This document shows, piece after piece, positions 12,316 to 24,574 of a DNA stretch of 64,000 bases (within the stretch, counting starts at the first letter, position 1; every line of letters starts with the position of its first letter). The stretch comes from Aselliscus stoliczkanus (Eukaryota; Chordata; Mammalia; Chiroptera; Hipposideridae), in the NCBI GenBank assembly GCA_033961575.1, contig CM066734.1:80188501-80252500 (forward strand). The letters are read 5' to 3'. The notes below the pieces were generated by a model that worked only from the letters and a program-made list of their open reading frames with translations, was not told the origin of the DNA and ran no database searches. Position numbers and translations under genes: made by a program.

Positions 12316-14059
12316 TATGTCTCCAAAGATGATGAAACTACATTGAAAACTAGGTGAGTGGTGTGTGAATATATATGCAAAGCTCCGGGAACCAAACCTG
12401 CTTAACTGAGAGAGGACTAATCCTCAAGCCTAGATGCTAGCTACATATGAAACCAAAGAACTTAATAATATTGGATTTCCCACCTCTGGGCAGAGGGGGA
12501 AGTCTTTGTTTAATTTGTTGACTCGTTGAAAACAGTAGAATTATATTAAAATATGAATTGAGTGCTGTAGTTTGGAGAGTAAACACAAATGGAACAAAAA
12601 GTACTATCCTGAGTTTATTATCACCTGACAAATGGAGATTCCTTTGACAGATTCTAATCAGGACAGCCATATCCTCTTGGCACTACTGCTGAAGCCGGAG
12701 AATGACATTTTATTAAATTCAGATGCTGGTGAATTGTCAGCATTTATTTTGCTTGTATGTTTTGCAGCTTTCAGCATTATTGATCATGAAATTTTAATAT
12801 AATGCTTGGAAATGCATGCTGCATTTCAAAAGCAGCCTCAGATTGATTTAGGTCTTAGCTGCCCCCAAGAAAGTGGTCAACACCGTTTTGGATATAATTC
12901 TTTTTACCTATTCTCCCTCCTCTCTCTCCTGATCTTCCGGCACCTAACTTATTTCTCTTCCTTGTCTCCTTCCCAGAAACAAAGTATGTTAGTGAATAAA
13001 AGAAAGATTCCAAATTGGGTTTGGTTTCAGTTACAATAGCCAAGCTACTCTGTATATCATACTTGAAAAGCTTTATATAAATGAACCATTTACTGCAATT
13101 CACTAGCATTTTGCTATGAGTATATTTAAACAGTACATTTTGCTTTTTCCTGAGTTTTGTGGAACTTTGTAACACCAGTTATGTTCAAATTTCTTATACT
13201 TCAATTCACACAAATTAAAATAAAATTCTATTATCTCATTTAAGTGACTCAGAATTCAGTCATTTCATTTTACATTTGACATAAATAGATTTTGATCAAA
13301 TTTCAATTTCATTATTTTAGGATTCATTAGATACTTAGTGTTCTTTTGATATGTATATATATGTATATATATTATATATATATACATATATATATATATA
13401 TAATTGTTTTTTTATTTATTCTTTCTAAGAATAAATATATTTTAGGCTTAGCTATGAATTCATTTTTCTCCTGTTCTCCCTATCCACATTGCTGCTGGCA
13501 CAGGAGGATCATTGTCTGTCTTTACTTGTGTTGGGCTAATAACAAGATTGAAAGTCTGTTCAGTACATTTATTCCCATTACCACCCCCCAGCAACTTGAT
13601 TACTGCAATTCCTTATTTGGCTGCTTTTCATCTACTATATAAAATTGCAATATGTACAAAGCCAAACTACCATACTTACGTTCTACAACTCCATACTGGG
13701 AGAGGGCAGAATTAGCTTAATTCCTTTCCTTTATTCTCTTGTTGAAGGGGTTTAACATGAACTGCAATCTCTATTTTAATAAATATTTTCATATCTTTAC
13801 CTATAGTAAAAAGTTTTAAAGAGTATGTCATAGTAGCAGTGACCTACAAAATTAAAGAAACACAAAATCTGTCCTATTTACAAGTTAACTATAAGGGTTC
13901 TAGCAACTAAATTCAACTTTAATAAGTATGAAGATGGAACTCTAGTTAACAGTTACAGTTATTCTGGTCAGTGAATAATATGAACAGAAGAGGAACTGCT
14001 CCAAGTGAGTGGCATGTGTGTCAGGAGCATTGGTAGGTTTGAAAACTTATTTTTCTTTT
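12316..14059. other. AT-rich sequence, no gene seen
   Basis: Contains the TA-rich tract at 13350-13402. Frames of 98-106 aa here overlap in several frames and look random. Confidence 0.5.
13350..13402. repeat. TA-rich simple repeat
   Basis: Interrupted TA/GTATATAT repeat. Confidence 0.85.
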
Positions 14060-14330
14060 CTTTTCTTTTTTTTAAATTAAAGTTTATTGGGGTGACAATT
14101 GTTAGCAAAGTTACATAGATTTAAGGTGTACAATTCTGTAATACATCATCTGTATTTCACATTGTGTGTTCACCACCCAGAGTCCGTTCTCTTTCCATTA
14201 CCATGTATTTGATCCCATTTACCCTCATCTACACCTCCCAACCCCATTACCCTCTGGGAACCACTAGAGTGTTGTCTGTGTCTATGAGGATTTTGTGTGT
14301 GTGTGTGTGTGTGTGTCTATGAGTTTTTAA
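14060..14330 (-). mobile_element. LINE-1 3'-UTR fragment
   Basis: Poly(T) and aaagtttattggggtgacaa begin an antisense L1 3' UTR. It is 5'-truncated after about 270 bp and contains a short TG tract (14293-14316). Possible imperfect duplication aaaacttatttttc / aaaattcatttttc at the two ends. Confidence 0.75.
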
Positions 14331-14794
14331 AATTCATTTTTCACTTCATACAATGAATGACTGATGAAAGGAAGAAAAAAGAGTTACATGTTTAGAGAAA
14401 ATTGGTTTATTCAAAAGAAATTCAGAGTCTGGTTTTGAAATAGTGGCATTGAAAAAAAGAAAGATAATGTACTAACATATATATCAGAAATATAATTTTA
14501 AAAGAATTATATTTAGAGATAAATAATTAAATATATGTATAATAAAGAACAATAAATGAAAGAAAATATTTTAAAGTATTTTTCATCTAACATGCAAAGT
14601 GGTTAATACTTCTACCATATACAGAAAACGTAATTTAATTTTAAAGGAATATATAAATTCACTTACTGGATAACTAGAAAAAGAATAAATTGGAGTAGAG
14701 CTGTAATTTATAAGGAAAATGGATTACTTAGTGAGCAAAATATATAGTCAGAAGCTTTGCAATACATTTTTTCAAACTTTAAAAAAATTAATTT
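14331..14794. other. AT-rich sequence, no gene seen
   Basis: A/T-rich stretch between L1 fragments with no recognisable element. Confidence 0.5.
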
Positions 14795-15427
14795 TAGCTT
14801 TAAAAATATTGAGATATGTGACATATAACCTTTATGTTAGTTCTTGTTGTACAACATAATGATGTGAAATTTATATATATTGCAAAATGATCATCATAAT
14901 AAATCTATAAAGCATAATAAGACTATAGTCACTATGATGTATGTTACATACCCAGAACTTATTTATTTTATTACTGTAAGTTGGTACCTTTCAACCACTT
15001 TTACCCACTTTGCCTAACACCTAACCTTGCCTCTGGCAACCACCAGTCTCTTCTCTGTATCTATGACCTTGGGTTTTTGTTTTTTCTCTATTCTTAAAGA
15101 AGCCACATATAAAAGTAATATCATACAGCATTTGTCTTTCCCAACTTATTTCATTTGGCATAATGCTCTGAAGATCTATCCATGTTTTAGAGATGGTAAT
15201 ATTCCATTATTTTTTATGGCAGAATAATATCCCATTGTGTATATATACCACATCCTTATCCATTCATCCATCGTTGGACACTTAGGTTGTTTCCATATCT
15301 TGCTTATTGTAAGTAATGCTGCAATGAACATGGGGGTACATAAATCTTTTCGAGTTAGTATTTTTGTTTTCTGCAGATAAACATCCAGAAGTGGAATTTG
15401 CTGGATCATGTGGTAGTTTATTTTCAT
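14795..15427 (-). mobile_element. older LINE-1 3' region, cut by a younger L1
   Basis: Antisense L1M-type 3' UTR (ttgtacaacataatgatgtg; taacctctggcaaccacc-like order) running into ORF2 C-terminal sequence (minus frame 15176-15427 with KIWKQPKCPT and YSAIKNN). It ends abruptly at 15427, where the poly(T) of the next L1 starts. Its continuation is not found on the far side near 20186. Confidence 0.75.
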
Positions 15428-18400
15428 TTTTTTTTATTAGTTTCAGGTGCACAAAAGCCATTATGATTAGACATTTCCATACCTCACAAAGTGATAAATC
15501 CAACAAATCTACTAACCTCCTGACACTATACATAGCTATTGCAATACCATTGACTATATTCCCTATGTTGTGCTTTATATCCCATGACTATATTTTTTTA
15601 TAGTTGACATTCAATACTATTTTATATTAGTTTCAGGTGTATATCATAGTAGTTAGGCATTTATATAATTTATAAAGTGATCCCCCCGATAAGTCTAGTA
15701 CCCATTTACACTATACACAGTTTTTACAATATTATTCACTATATTCCCCACACTGGACTTCAGGTCCCTATGACTATTTTGTAACTATCAATTTAATTTC
15801 CTAATCCTTTCACCTTTTCTACCCAGCACCCAAACCATCCTCCCATCTAACAACCCTCAGTTTGTTCTCTTCATCTATGAGTCTGTTTCTGTTTTGTGTG
15901 TTCATTTATTCTGTTCTTTAGATTCCACATATAAGTGAGTTCATGTGGTATTTGTCTTCATCAGTTTGACTTATGTCACTTGACATAAAACCCTCTAGGT
16001 CCATCCATATCATTGCAAGTGGTAAGAATTCATTCTTTTTTATGGCAGAGTAATACTCCATTGTATATATGTACGAAATTTGTTTATCCAGTTGTGTATT
16101 AATAGGCATTTTGGTTGTTTTCATAACGTGGCTATTGTGAATAGCACTGCACTAAACATAGGGGTGCATATATCTTTTAGAATTAGTGTTTTAAATATCT
16201 TTGGATAGATATACCCAGGAGTGGAATTGCTGGGTCATAAGGTAGTTCTGTTTTGAATTTTTTGAGGAATTTCCATACTGTTTTCCACAGTGACTGCACC
16301 ATTTTGCAATCCCATTAACAGTATATGTGGATTCCTTTTTCTCCACATCCTCACAAGCACTTGCTGTTTGCTGATTTATTGATAATAGCCTTTCTAACAG
16401 GTGTGAGGTATATCTCATTGTGGCTTTGATTTCCATTTCTCTGATGATTAGTGACACTGAGCATCTCTTCACATGTCTGTTGGCCATCTGTATGTCCTGC
16501 TTGGAGAAATCTCTATTCAGGTTCTCTGGCCATTTTTTAATTTGATTGTTTGTTTATCTTAAGTTGTATGAATTTTTTTATATATAAATTTTGGATATTA
16601 AATACTTTATCAGATGTATCATTGACAAATATCTTTTCCCATTCAGTATGTTGTCTTTTTTGTTCTGCTGATGGTTTCCTTTGTTGTGCAAAAAAAATTT
16701 AGTTGGATGTAATCCCACTTATTTTTGTTTTTTTTTGTTCCTTTTGTTTCCCTTGCCCAGAAAATATCACTAAGAGCATTGTCAGAGAGTTTATAGAGTT
16801 CCTGTATTTCTTCTAGGGATTTTATGCTTTTCGGTCTAACATTTAAGTCTTTAATCCATTTTGAGTTTATTCTTGTATATGGAGTAAGAAGGTGGTCCAG
16901 TTTCATTTATTTGCATGCATCTGTCCAGTTTTTCCCAGCACCTTTTATTGGATAGACTGTCTTTACCCAAATGTATATTCCTGCTTCCTTTGTCATAGAT
17001 TAAATGGTTGTATGGGCATGGATTTATTTCTGGAATCTCTATTCTGTTCCATTGATCTATGTGTCTGTTTTAATGTCAATACTATGCCACTTTGATTACT
17101 ATGGCCTTGTAGTATAGTTTGATATCATGTAATGTGATACCTCAAGCTTTGTTCTTCTTTCTCAGGATTGCCATGGCTATGTGGGGTCTTTTATTGTTCC
17201 ATATAATTTTAGGATTATTTGTTCTAGTTATGTGAAAAATGTCTTTGGTACTTTGATGGGGATTGCACTAAATCTATAGATTGCTATGGGTAGTATGGGT
17301 ATCTTAACTATATTAATTCTTCCTATCCATGAGCATGGTGTATAGTTTACATTTATTTGTATATTCAATAATTTCTCTCTTCAATGTCTTATAATTTTCT
17401 GAATAGAGGTTTTTACTTCTTTGGTTAAATATATTCCTTAATTTATTTATTTATTTTTTGTTGCAAAAGTAAATGGAGTTATTTTCTTAATTTCTCTTTC
17501 TGATAGTTCGATATTGGTGTATAAAAATGCAACAATTTCTGAATATTAATTTTGTATCCTGTTACTTTACTAAATTCATTTATTCTAATAATTTTTTTGT
17601 GGAATGTTTGGGGTTCTCTCTATATCATCTGCAACTAATGACAATTTTACTTCTCCTTTACCCATTTGGGTGTCTTTTATTTCTTTTTCTTGTCTGATTG
17701 CTGTGGTTAGAACTTCCAGTGCTATGTTTAATAAAAGTGGTGACAGTGGGTATCCTTGTTTTGTTCCTAATCTTAATGAGAATACTTTTAGCTTTTCCCC
17801 TTTGAATATGATGTTAACTGTGGGTTTGTCATTTATAGCCTTTATTGTGTTGAGATATGTTTCCTTTATTCCCACTTTACTGAGAGGTTTTATCATAAAA
17901 GGGTGTTGGTTTTTCTTAAATGCTTTTTCTGCAAATATTGATATGACCATATTATTTTTAGTTTTCATTTTGTTTATATGGTATATGAAGTTAATTGATT
18001 TGCAGATAATGAACCAACCTTGCATACCAGGAATGAATCCCACTTGATCACTTTTAATGCATTGTTGACTTAGGTTTGCTAATATTATGTTGAGGATTCT
18101 TGCATCTATGCTCATTAGGGATATCGGTTTATGGTTTTCTTTTTCTTTTTCTTTTTTTTTTTATAATGTCACGTTTAGTTTTAGAATTAGGGTAATGGTG
18201 GCCTCATAGAATGAGCTTGGGAGCCCTCCTGCCTCTTGGATTTTTTGAATAATTAGAGGAGACTAGGTGTTAATTCTTTTCTGAATGCTTGGTAAAATTT
18301 ACCTGTGAAGCCAGTTGGTCCAGGACTTTTGTTTGTTGGAAGCCTGTTGATTACTGATTCAATTTTGTTAGTAATCTGTCCAGATTTTCTGTTTCTTGTT

Positions 18401-18934
18401 GATTCATCATTGGGACATTGTATCCTTCTAGGAATGTATCCATTTCTTCCAGATTATCCAATTTTTTGATGTATAGCTCCTCATAATATTTTCTTAAAAT
18501 GTTTTGTATTTCAATGGTGTTGGTTGTCACTACTCCTCTTTCATTTTTTTTATTTTATATATTCATTATTTAGTTGCATGTTACTCAGTCTCCATGTGTT
18601 TGTGAGTTTTTCAGTTTTTTTCTAGTTTCAAAACACTGTGATCTGATGAGATACTGATATGATTACAATCTTCTTCAATTTATTGAGACTTGTTTTGTGG
18701 CCTAACATGTGGTCTACCTTGGAAAATGTTCCATGTGCATTTGAAAAGAATGTATATTCTGCTGCTTTGAGGTGAAATGCTCTAAAAATATAAATTAAAT
18801 CCATTTTGTCTAGTTTGTCATTTAGGGCTGCTACTTCTGTATGAATTTCTGTCTGGAAGATCTCTCCATTGGTTTCAGTGGACTGTTAAAATCTTCTACT
18901 GTGATTATGTTACTGTTGATCTTTGGTTGCTGCC
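15428..18934 (-). mobile_element. LINE-1 3' UTR and 5'-deleted ORF2
   Basis: The poly(T) at about 15428-15437 is the 3' A-tail. The 3' UTR (15438-15915) holds two related modules, each beginning ttagtttcaggtg on this strand (15438 and 15628). ORF2 runs from its C-terminus (YYSAIKKNEFLPLA at about 15918-16124) to an endonuclease-region remnant near 18930. Frames at 16191-16487, 16643-16906 and 17585-18115 are its pieces. Stops and frameshifts throughout mean no product. ORF1 and the N-terminal part of ORF2 are missing, and the sequence passes directly into a GC-rich 5'-UTR-like segment. Confidence 0.85.
17585..18115 (-). pseudogene. LINE-1 ORF2 reverse-transcriptase core (degenerate)
   Basis: A 176-aa open frame covering the L1 reverse-transcriptase palm. 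Family landmarks are visible: [12 protein letters not shown] near residue 23, the [18 protein letters not shown] region near 117-134, and the catalytic box near residues 162-165, which reads VADD rather than the usual FADD. In an active L1 this domain copies L1 RNA at a nicked target. Here it is an isolated fragment: adjoining ORF2 lies in other frames, the N-terminal endonuclease part is incomplete and ORF1 is absent. It is the longest L1 frame in the window and the clearest proof of the element's class. The antisense 147-aa frame at 17604-18047 is its shadow. Confidence 0.88.
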
Positions 18935-20185
18935 TGTACTGCACCTGAAGGCATGTGGGAATGGTCTCCTTGTGAATCAGGGCTGGCTGTCACCAGTTTT
19001 GGACCTGGGGGAAGCTTAGAGAAAGGCCCAGGGCCCTCCTAGGTCTGATGCCACCTGCTAGCTGCCCATTAGGTTCAGCTGTTGAAAGAGCCTCCTTAGG
19101 TACATGGACTGGACTGGTTGACCATGTGTTTAAATTGTCCCTTGTGATGTGGCACTAGCTGGGCAAGACAGGTTTCCATGAAGTCACAAGCAATGAGTGG
19201 TAGCTTTTACAAAGTTAATGCAGAATCAGTTCTTGTACCAATGCCAGCCTTGTGACCACTTCATAAAACTCCCTGAGGAAACTGTGGCTAGCCACCATTT
19301 GCCTTAGGACCACAGATCCCTGAGAGCCACCCAACAGAGGTTGCAGCAAAGTTGTGTCTGACTCTCTACCACCAAAATTTCTCTAAGCCATCATGAGCCA
19401 TCTGCTGCTGTAAAAGGCTTCTGCAGCTGTGGGGTGGGCTGGCTGTCCAGGCTGAGAGTGCCCCTGGTGATGCAGCACTAGTGGTGTGGGATGGGGACTC
19501 AGGGCCTCACCAAGGTGGTCATCACACATGGATTTTATCAGAACAATGAGGCCTCAGATTTGGCTCTTTGGGGAAGGGTTCAACATAAGAAACTTGGAGC
19601 TCTCTGATAGGTTACATGTCAGGCAGGCTCTACACAGGGACAATGGCAGCTATCCATCTAGCCCTCGCCCTGAGGGCCACACAATTCAGTCTTTACCTGT
19701 ATGTCTCTGGCCCCTCTTGAGTTGCCACCTCTCCTACAGATGCCAGGTGAGTGTCTGCAACACAGTGAGTCTGTATGTGGGCCCTTTAAGAGGACATCTA
19801 TGTTTCCAGCCACCTTCCATTATACTGTGATGGCCAGACAGAGTCCTCGCTGATTTTCACTGCCAGATATTGTGGGTACTCCTCCTCCGAGCACAGACCT
19901 CCTGGCTGGGGAGCCCAGTTGAGGCTGAGAACCCTCCTCTTTAAAGGGGACCATTGACACTCCGATGCCCCTCCCAGCGTTGAACCACTCCCTGTGGGTT
20001 TGGGGTCAGCCCATTTCATGTCTCTGCCTATCCTACCAACCTCAATGTGACCTCTTCTTTATATCCTTAGTTATAGGGGTCCTGTTCAGCTAGACGTCAG
20101 ATGATTCTTGAGGTTGATGGTTCTATAATTTGCTTGTAATTTTAATGTGACCTTGGGAGGCAGCAGGCATAGTGGTTACCTAATC
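18935..20185 (-). mobile_element. probable LINE-1 5' UTR, antisense
   Basis: A clearly GC-richer ~1.25-kb block that starts where ORF2 stops and ends near 20185. Read on the minus strand it has the order I remember for laurasiatherian L1 5' UTRs: an acaagcaaattatagaacca start region, ...gtctagctgaacagg, an aaagaggagggttc block, cttaaagggcccacatacag and a gccagagacatacagg block. It may once have carried the L1 promoter. Its frames (114 aa plus at 19486; 73 aa minus at 19798) are not genes. Naming rests on memory; the GC shift and position support it. Confidence 0.6.
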
Positions 20186-20372
20186 TGACATAATGGACCT
20201 TCTGAGGTACATTGTTATACCTAGGAAATGCACATATGTAGAACCTAGAAAGCCTAGTAATTACTAGGTTGTGGCAAAATTCATACACTGACAAAGACCA
20301 ACAATTCCTCATCTGAAATTCTAAAATCCAAGAGGCCTGGAAACCAAAGATTTATTTTCTTTCTCTAGTATT

Positions 20373-20431
<59 letters not shown>

Positions 20432-20484
20432 TATTTTGTAACTGGTTTCACAGCCAAATTGATCTAACTTAAACTCTTTTTTTT
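20186..20484. other. right flank of the L1 stack
   Basis: No gene seen. Holds the TTTA tract at 20370-20432. Confidence 0.5.
20370..20432. repeat. (TTTA)n microsatellite
   Basis: About 15 tandem TTTA/TTAT units, nearly uninterrupted. Confidence 0.95.
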
Positions 20485-20620
20485 GGGAGGGGGTGAGAGG
20501 GCATTTTATCATTTTTACATAAATTTTGCAGTAACATTGGGTAATAACATTATGTAAGTTTCAGGAGTACAATTTTATAATACATCATTTATATACTGCA
20601 CTGTATGCTCCCTAAACTCT
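20485..20620 (-). mobile_element. LINE-1 3'-UTR fragment
   Basis: The stretch from ttgggtaataacattatgta to the tacatcatttatatactgca motif matches the antisense L1 3' end also seen at 9.0 and 30.7 kb. Short, 5'-truncated. Confidence 0.7.
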
Positions 20621-20979
20621 TTTGACAGTAAAATCTGACTTCAACGTAATGTGGCTATTTCTAGCATTCATTATCCCAATTTAGCATGAGGCTATTTACT
20701 AGTATTTATTTACCCCTGTGTAGTAGGAATACTCATGTTCTGCTACAAAAAATATTAACCTATTTTATTATTCACTGTTGTCCCATACTCGGCACTATTT
20801 GCACCATATTACCTTACAGGGCATATTGCCTGTCTAAACAGTTTTGAATTCTAAAACTCTGCTGATTCAATGGGTTTCAGAGAAAGGATTGTACACCTTT
20901 ACAGTGTTAGTGGCTTTGCACAATGGTATTTGTTGTTGTTGTTGTCTTTTCAGTAATTTACTGGTATATTTAACATATA

Positions 20980-21420
20980 TTTATTTTATATCAACAGCAT
21001 TCCAAGGACTGATCTAGACACTGGGAATAAATTAGCCCTCATATAATTTATAGCTAAAGGAAAATATACATAAACAGAAGTGCATTTACTGTGGTGAATA
21101 CTAGATAGAGGGGAACAGTGGGAGGGTTAGGAAATTCTTAACCTGACCTGTGAGATAGGGGATGATGAGGAGGCCCCTTGAAACCTTGCAAATAGGAAAA
21201 ACATCTAGGGAGAGCTGAAATTTAGGATCAGATGCACTAATTGGATTTAGTCAGACCAAATGTTAGGTGTAGAGGGTCAGATAAGGATAATCCAGAAAAG
21301 CTTGATCTGGGATTTCCCAAGTAGTTGAGTCTGGTTGGAACATAGGGAGTGAGAGAGCAAAATGGAAAGGCATAATCAAAGTGTAGGGATGTTTAATTTA
21401 TTCAAAAGATTCAATAAAGA
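20980..21420. mobile_element. ancient interspersed repeat, family not assigned
   Basis: The order of ...gatctagacactgggaataaattag..., a gggaacagtggg stretch, a gatgaggaggcccctt motif and a following ...gagagctgaaattt resembles a common mammal-wide repeat. The region at 60.95-61.57 kb appears to be the same kind. Diverged; I cannot name it safely. Confidence 0.35.
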
Positions 21421-22629
21421 TCATGTAGAATTCCATGCAATAATTGATATGATCATGCTTGCTTAAGTGATATCAGATTATTTTTTTACTACATAATTGA
21501 TTGGAAGTGGATAACCCCAATGTCAGGGTGATCAATTAGTAGATTGTTGTAGTAGCACCCATAAAAATAGACAGTGGTATGTGAAATTGTATTCTCTTAA
21601 AGAATTTTAAAATGCATACAATCCTTGTAAGTTTTTAAGTTGATGTTTAATCTTTGATGATAATTTTAAAGAGACTCAACTGATGTTACTGGTCTATTTC
21701 TATAAATATGCTTATATATGCATGACAATAAAGAAAGAGAAAGCCCAAAGAGATTAGGCTGGTAATTAAAATATATACTGTTTTTAATATACTTGAAGTT
21801 AAAAAAAAGGGAGGGGGCATAATGTAATGGAAACAAAAACAAAATCTTTTCAGGTTTTTGTTTCCATATATATATATTTTTTTATTCTTTTTTTTTCTTT
21901 TTGACTAGGTCAGCACCCACCATGGCATAAAATGTTTTGTTTTGTTTTTTCAATGTTGCTAAATAAGGACTGAGGCTACCAAGTGTGAGCTTCATGAGAG
22001 TTACATCTGTTTTGTTCAAATAAAACTAGATTGGTTTCTTTTATATAATATGTGTTTAGATATATTTGTAGAAAGCATACATAAATAAATGAAAATATTA
22101 AAAGTAAAGAATAGAGGAAAGAAGAATCACTTTGTTTATAAGTATGTTTATAAAATTTTATCCCAGATTTTAATCTAAAGCCAAAAAACAAATAACTTTA
22201 TGAATTTATCTGTTATTTGCTCTTCCTTTACTCTACAACTAGAGTGAAAAACTTGTTATTAATATTGACTTAAAGCTATATTACTGAATTATTTTTCCTA
22301 GGGTGCTGTATGTATATAATTTGCTTAGGTTAAAACTCACCATGAGATTTATCAAGTTACTTTTTCTGTAATTCTATTTCTAGCTCTGGTGAAACATGAA
22401 ACAACTTAAATCTAAAATGCTGGGCCATCATTTATTTAACATGGCTTTGAGTGGAATTCTGAGAATATATTCCTCCTTTGAATCAAGACAGTGTTATTGC
22501 ACATGCAAAAGAGTAATATCTGCGCACCAAGAAACAGAAAATCAGAAATCTTATCTCCATCCTTTTCTTATGCCCCTCTACCTTTCTGAAATAGCTGTTT
22601 ATAGTACTTACTAAAAAAAAAAAATAGTT
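21421..22629. other. AT-rich sequence, no gene seen
   Basis: No recognisable gene or repeat; frames of 71-72 aa are random-looking. Confidence 0.5.
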
Positions 22630-22830
22630 GTCATGAAAAAGGTACCATGTGTCAAGTCTGTCACGTACATTATTTTATGTGTTCCTTAAAATATATCAAT
22701 AAGATAAATAATACAGAAGCTGTTTTATACACCAGGAAATGAAGCTTAGTGTGTGGAATAATTTCTTTTAGATCTTTACCTTAGTAAACGGCAAAGCTAA
22801 AATTTCAGGACTGGTTAATTTGATAGTCAT
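22630..22830 (-). mobile_element. MIR-like SINE fragment, old
   Basis: Antisense MIR order: ccatgtgtcaagtctgtcacg, cattattttatgtgttcc, ttatacaccaggaaatgaag and a late aacggcaaagctaaaatttc motif. Confidence 0.55.
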
Positions 22831-23540
22831 CCTTGCAATACTGAAGAACAATATATGCAATTTACACAAACTTACCCTGAGATATGCTTCAAGTTCTAAA
22901 TTTATATTTCACATCTAAAATGATATATATGCTTTCATATATTACACGCCACAAAAATATCTCATAGAGAGAAGACAGTAACAATTTAAATCATTTTTGT
23001 CAATTTACATACCACCATTCCTATAAAAACTTGAAAAACATACCATGAGGTGAATCAAATTTGAGATATTAAATCAGTAAGGATTCGTAAATTATAATCA
23101 TTTAGTGACAGGCTGTAAAAACATTAAAAAAATACAGGTTATAGAGCCATACTTAATGACCAAGTATTTTTCAACATTATGACTGATAAATGAAGCAAAA
23201 AAGTGTAATAATTATTATAATAAGTAAATTAAATTATGCAAGAATGAATCACATTGCATCCATTATCTCACTGAGTCCTCGAGTATTTTAGCTTGTGCTT
23301 AGTTTTCCCTCCTTCTAGATATGGTTTATTATAATACCCAATAATGGAATTGCCCCCTGGCAATAACCAATACAAAGCAAAGCTTTGCTTCCTTAAAATC
23401 TCCCCAAAATCTCAATGACACAAGCCCACATCCTATGGTAAGTTATTTTGAATGCCTTCTTACTGAAATACCTCATAATTCCCTATGGTATGCCTTGTCT
23501 CTCACTACAGTAAGTAATAAGCCCAATTTGAAATTCACCT
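22831..23540. other. AT-rich sequence, no gene seen
   Basis: No recognisable gene or repeat. Confidence 0.5.
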
Positions 23541-23554
23541 ACAGCTTTGTTCTT

Positions 23555-23840
23555 TTTGTTTTTTAAATTTATTTATTTTTAATTAGTTTCAGGTGTACAA
23601 CACAGTGCAATAGTTATACTTTTTACCCCTCAAAGTGACAACCCCCCTCCTCCAATTTGCCACCCCACTCCTCCCCCCATATCACATATATCTATTACTC
23701 CTCCTCTGACTCTCTTCCACAGTATAATCCACATCCCGTGACTATCTATATATTCAATTACAGTTGGTATACAATATTATACAACCTCTGCTTCAGGTGT
23801 ACAGTTGAGACCATTTCATGGATGGAGTAGAGGCTTGATT
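23555..23840 (-). mobile_element. 5'-truncated LINE-1, 3' UTR only
   Basis: Flanked by a perfect 14-bp duplication acagctttgttctt (23541-23554 and 23841-23854). The insert is antisense L1 3' UTR with two ttcaggtgtaca modules (about 23587 and 23792), the same layout as at 15.4-15.8 kb and 41.6-41.8 kb. Confidence 0.88.
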
Positions 23841-23904
23841 ACAGCTTTGTTCTTGATGGTCTTTAGCCATGGACATATGAGTATGTAGAAATACAGTCAA
23901 ACAC

Positions 23905-24343
23905 ATTTTTTTTTATAAAGATTTTATTGGGGAATTGGGGGAGGGGAACAGCGTTGGGGAATCGGGGAAGGGGAACAGAGGAACAGACAAGTTGCTGTCT
24001 TTTTGTTCTTCAGTCTAGTTGCGGAGGATGTTGCTTCACTGGCCCATGTTGGTGTCGTCATGGCGCTCTTCCCAGACGAGGCAGATGGGTCGCCCACCTC
24101 TGGGTGTCGCTCACCCCGGCTATTGGCAGCTCACACTGGCTGCCGGCCACTCACTGTAGCCTATGGCAGCCCACTGCAGCAGGAGCTGCAGCCTACACCG
24201 TCTCCGGGGCTCGCGCAGCCCAACTCCAGGTGGAGCTGTTGTTAGCTGTAGAGGGCAGTGTCACTGACCCTCATATGTGGGATCTGAACCGGGGTGCTGG
24301 CATCCCAAACCAGCTCTTAACCAATGCACCACTCGGCCGGCCC
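23905..24343 (-). mobile_element. long composite SINE, copy B
   Basis: Reverse complement of the long element: A-tail, AATAAA (read as tttatt at 23922), two pyrimidine-rich tail units, the cacaactag-like module, a VNTR-like core with only three units (about 24108-24160), GC-rich body and tRNA-like head ending ggccggcccc. Imperfect duplication caaacacattttt / caaatacattttt at about 23899 and 24344. The 143-aa and 80-aa frames inside it are repeat sequence. Confidence 0.87.
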
Positions 24344-24475
24344 CAAATACATTTTTAATGAACCTGATGTTAAATAACTATTTTGACAGCTACAGTTAGT
24401 TTGGTTTTGACTAAAATAATTTGGACCTATGAATATTCAGTCTCTTTGTTATAATGACCCTAATAGAAAATAGTT

Positions 24476-24530
24476 CCTCCTCTTCCTCCTCTTCCTCTTT
24501 CTCCTCCATTTCTTTTTCCTCCTACTTTTT
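24476..24530. repeat. TCCTCC-rich pyrimidine tract
   Basis: Imperfect CTT/CCT run. Confidence 0.8.
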
Positions 24531-24574
24531 ATTTTTTCTGAAAAGGCAATAAAGGTTGCATTTTACCTATAAGC

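Noticed and set aside
17604..18047. 147-aa hydrophobic plus-strand frame
   Set aside because: It is antisense to the L1 reverse-transcriptase core.
19486..19830. 114-aa frame in a GC-rich region, possible exon or CpG island
   Set aside because: The block abuts L1 ORF2 and reads as an L1 5' UTR on the minus strand.
23927..24358. 143-aa frame rich in C, G and W
   Set aside because: It translates the long composite SINE; similar frames appear in the other two copies.
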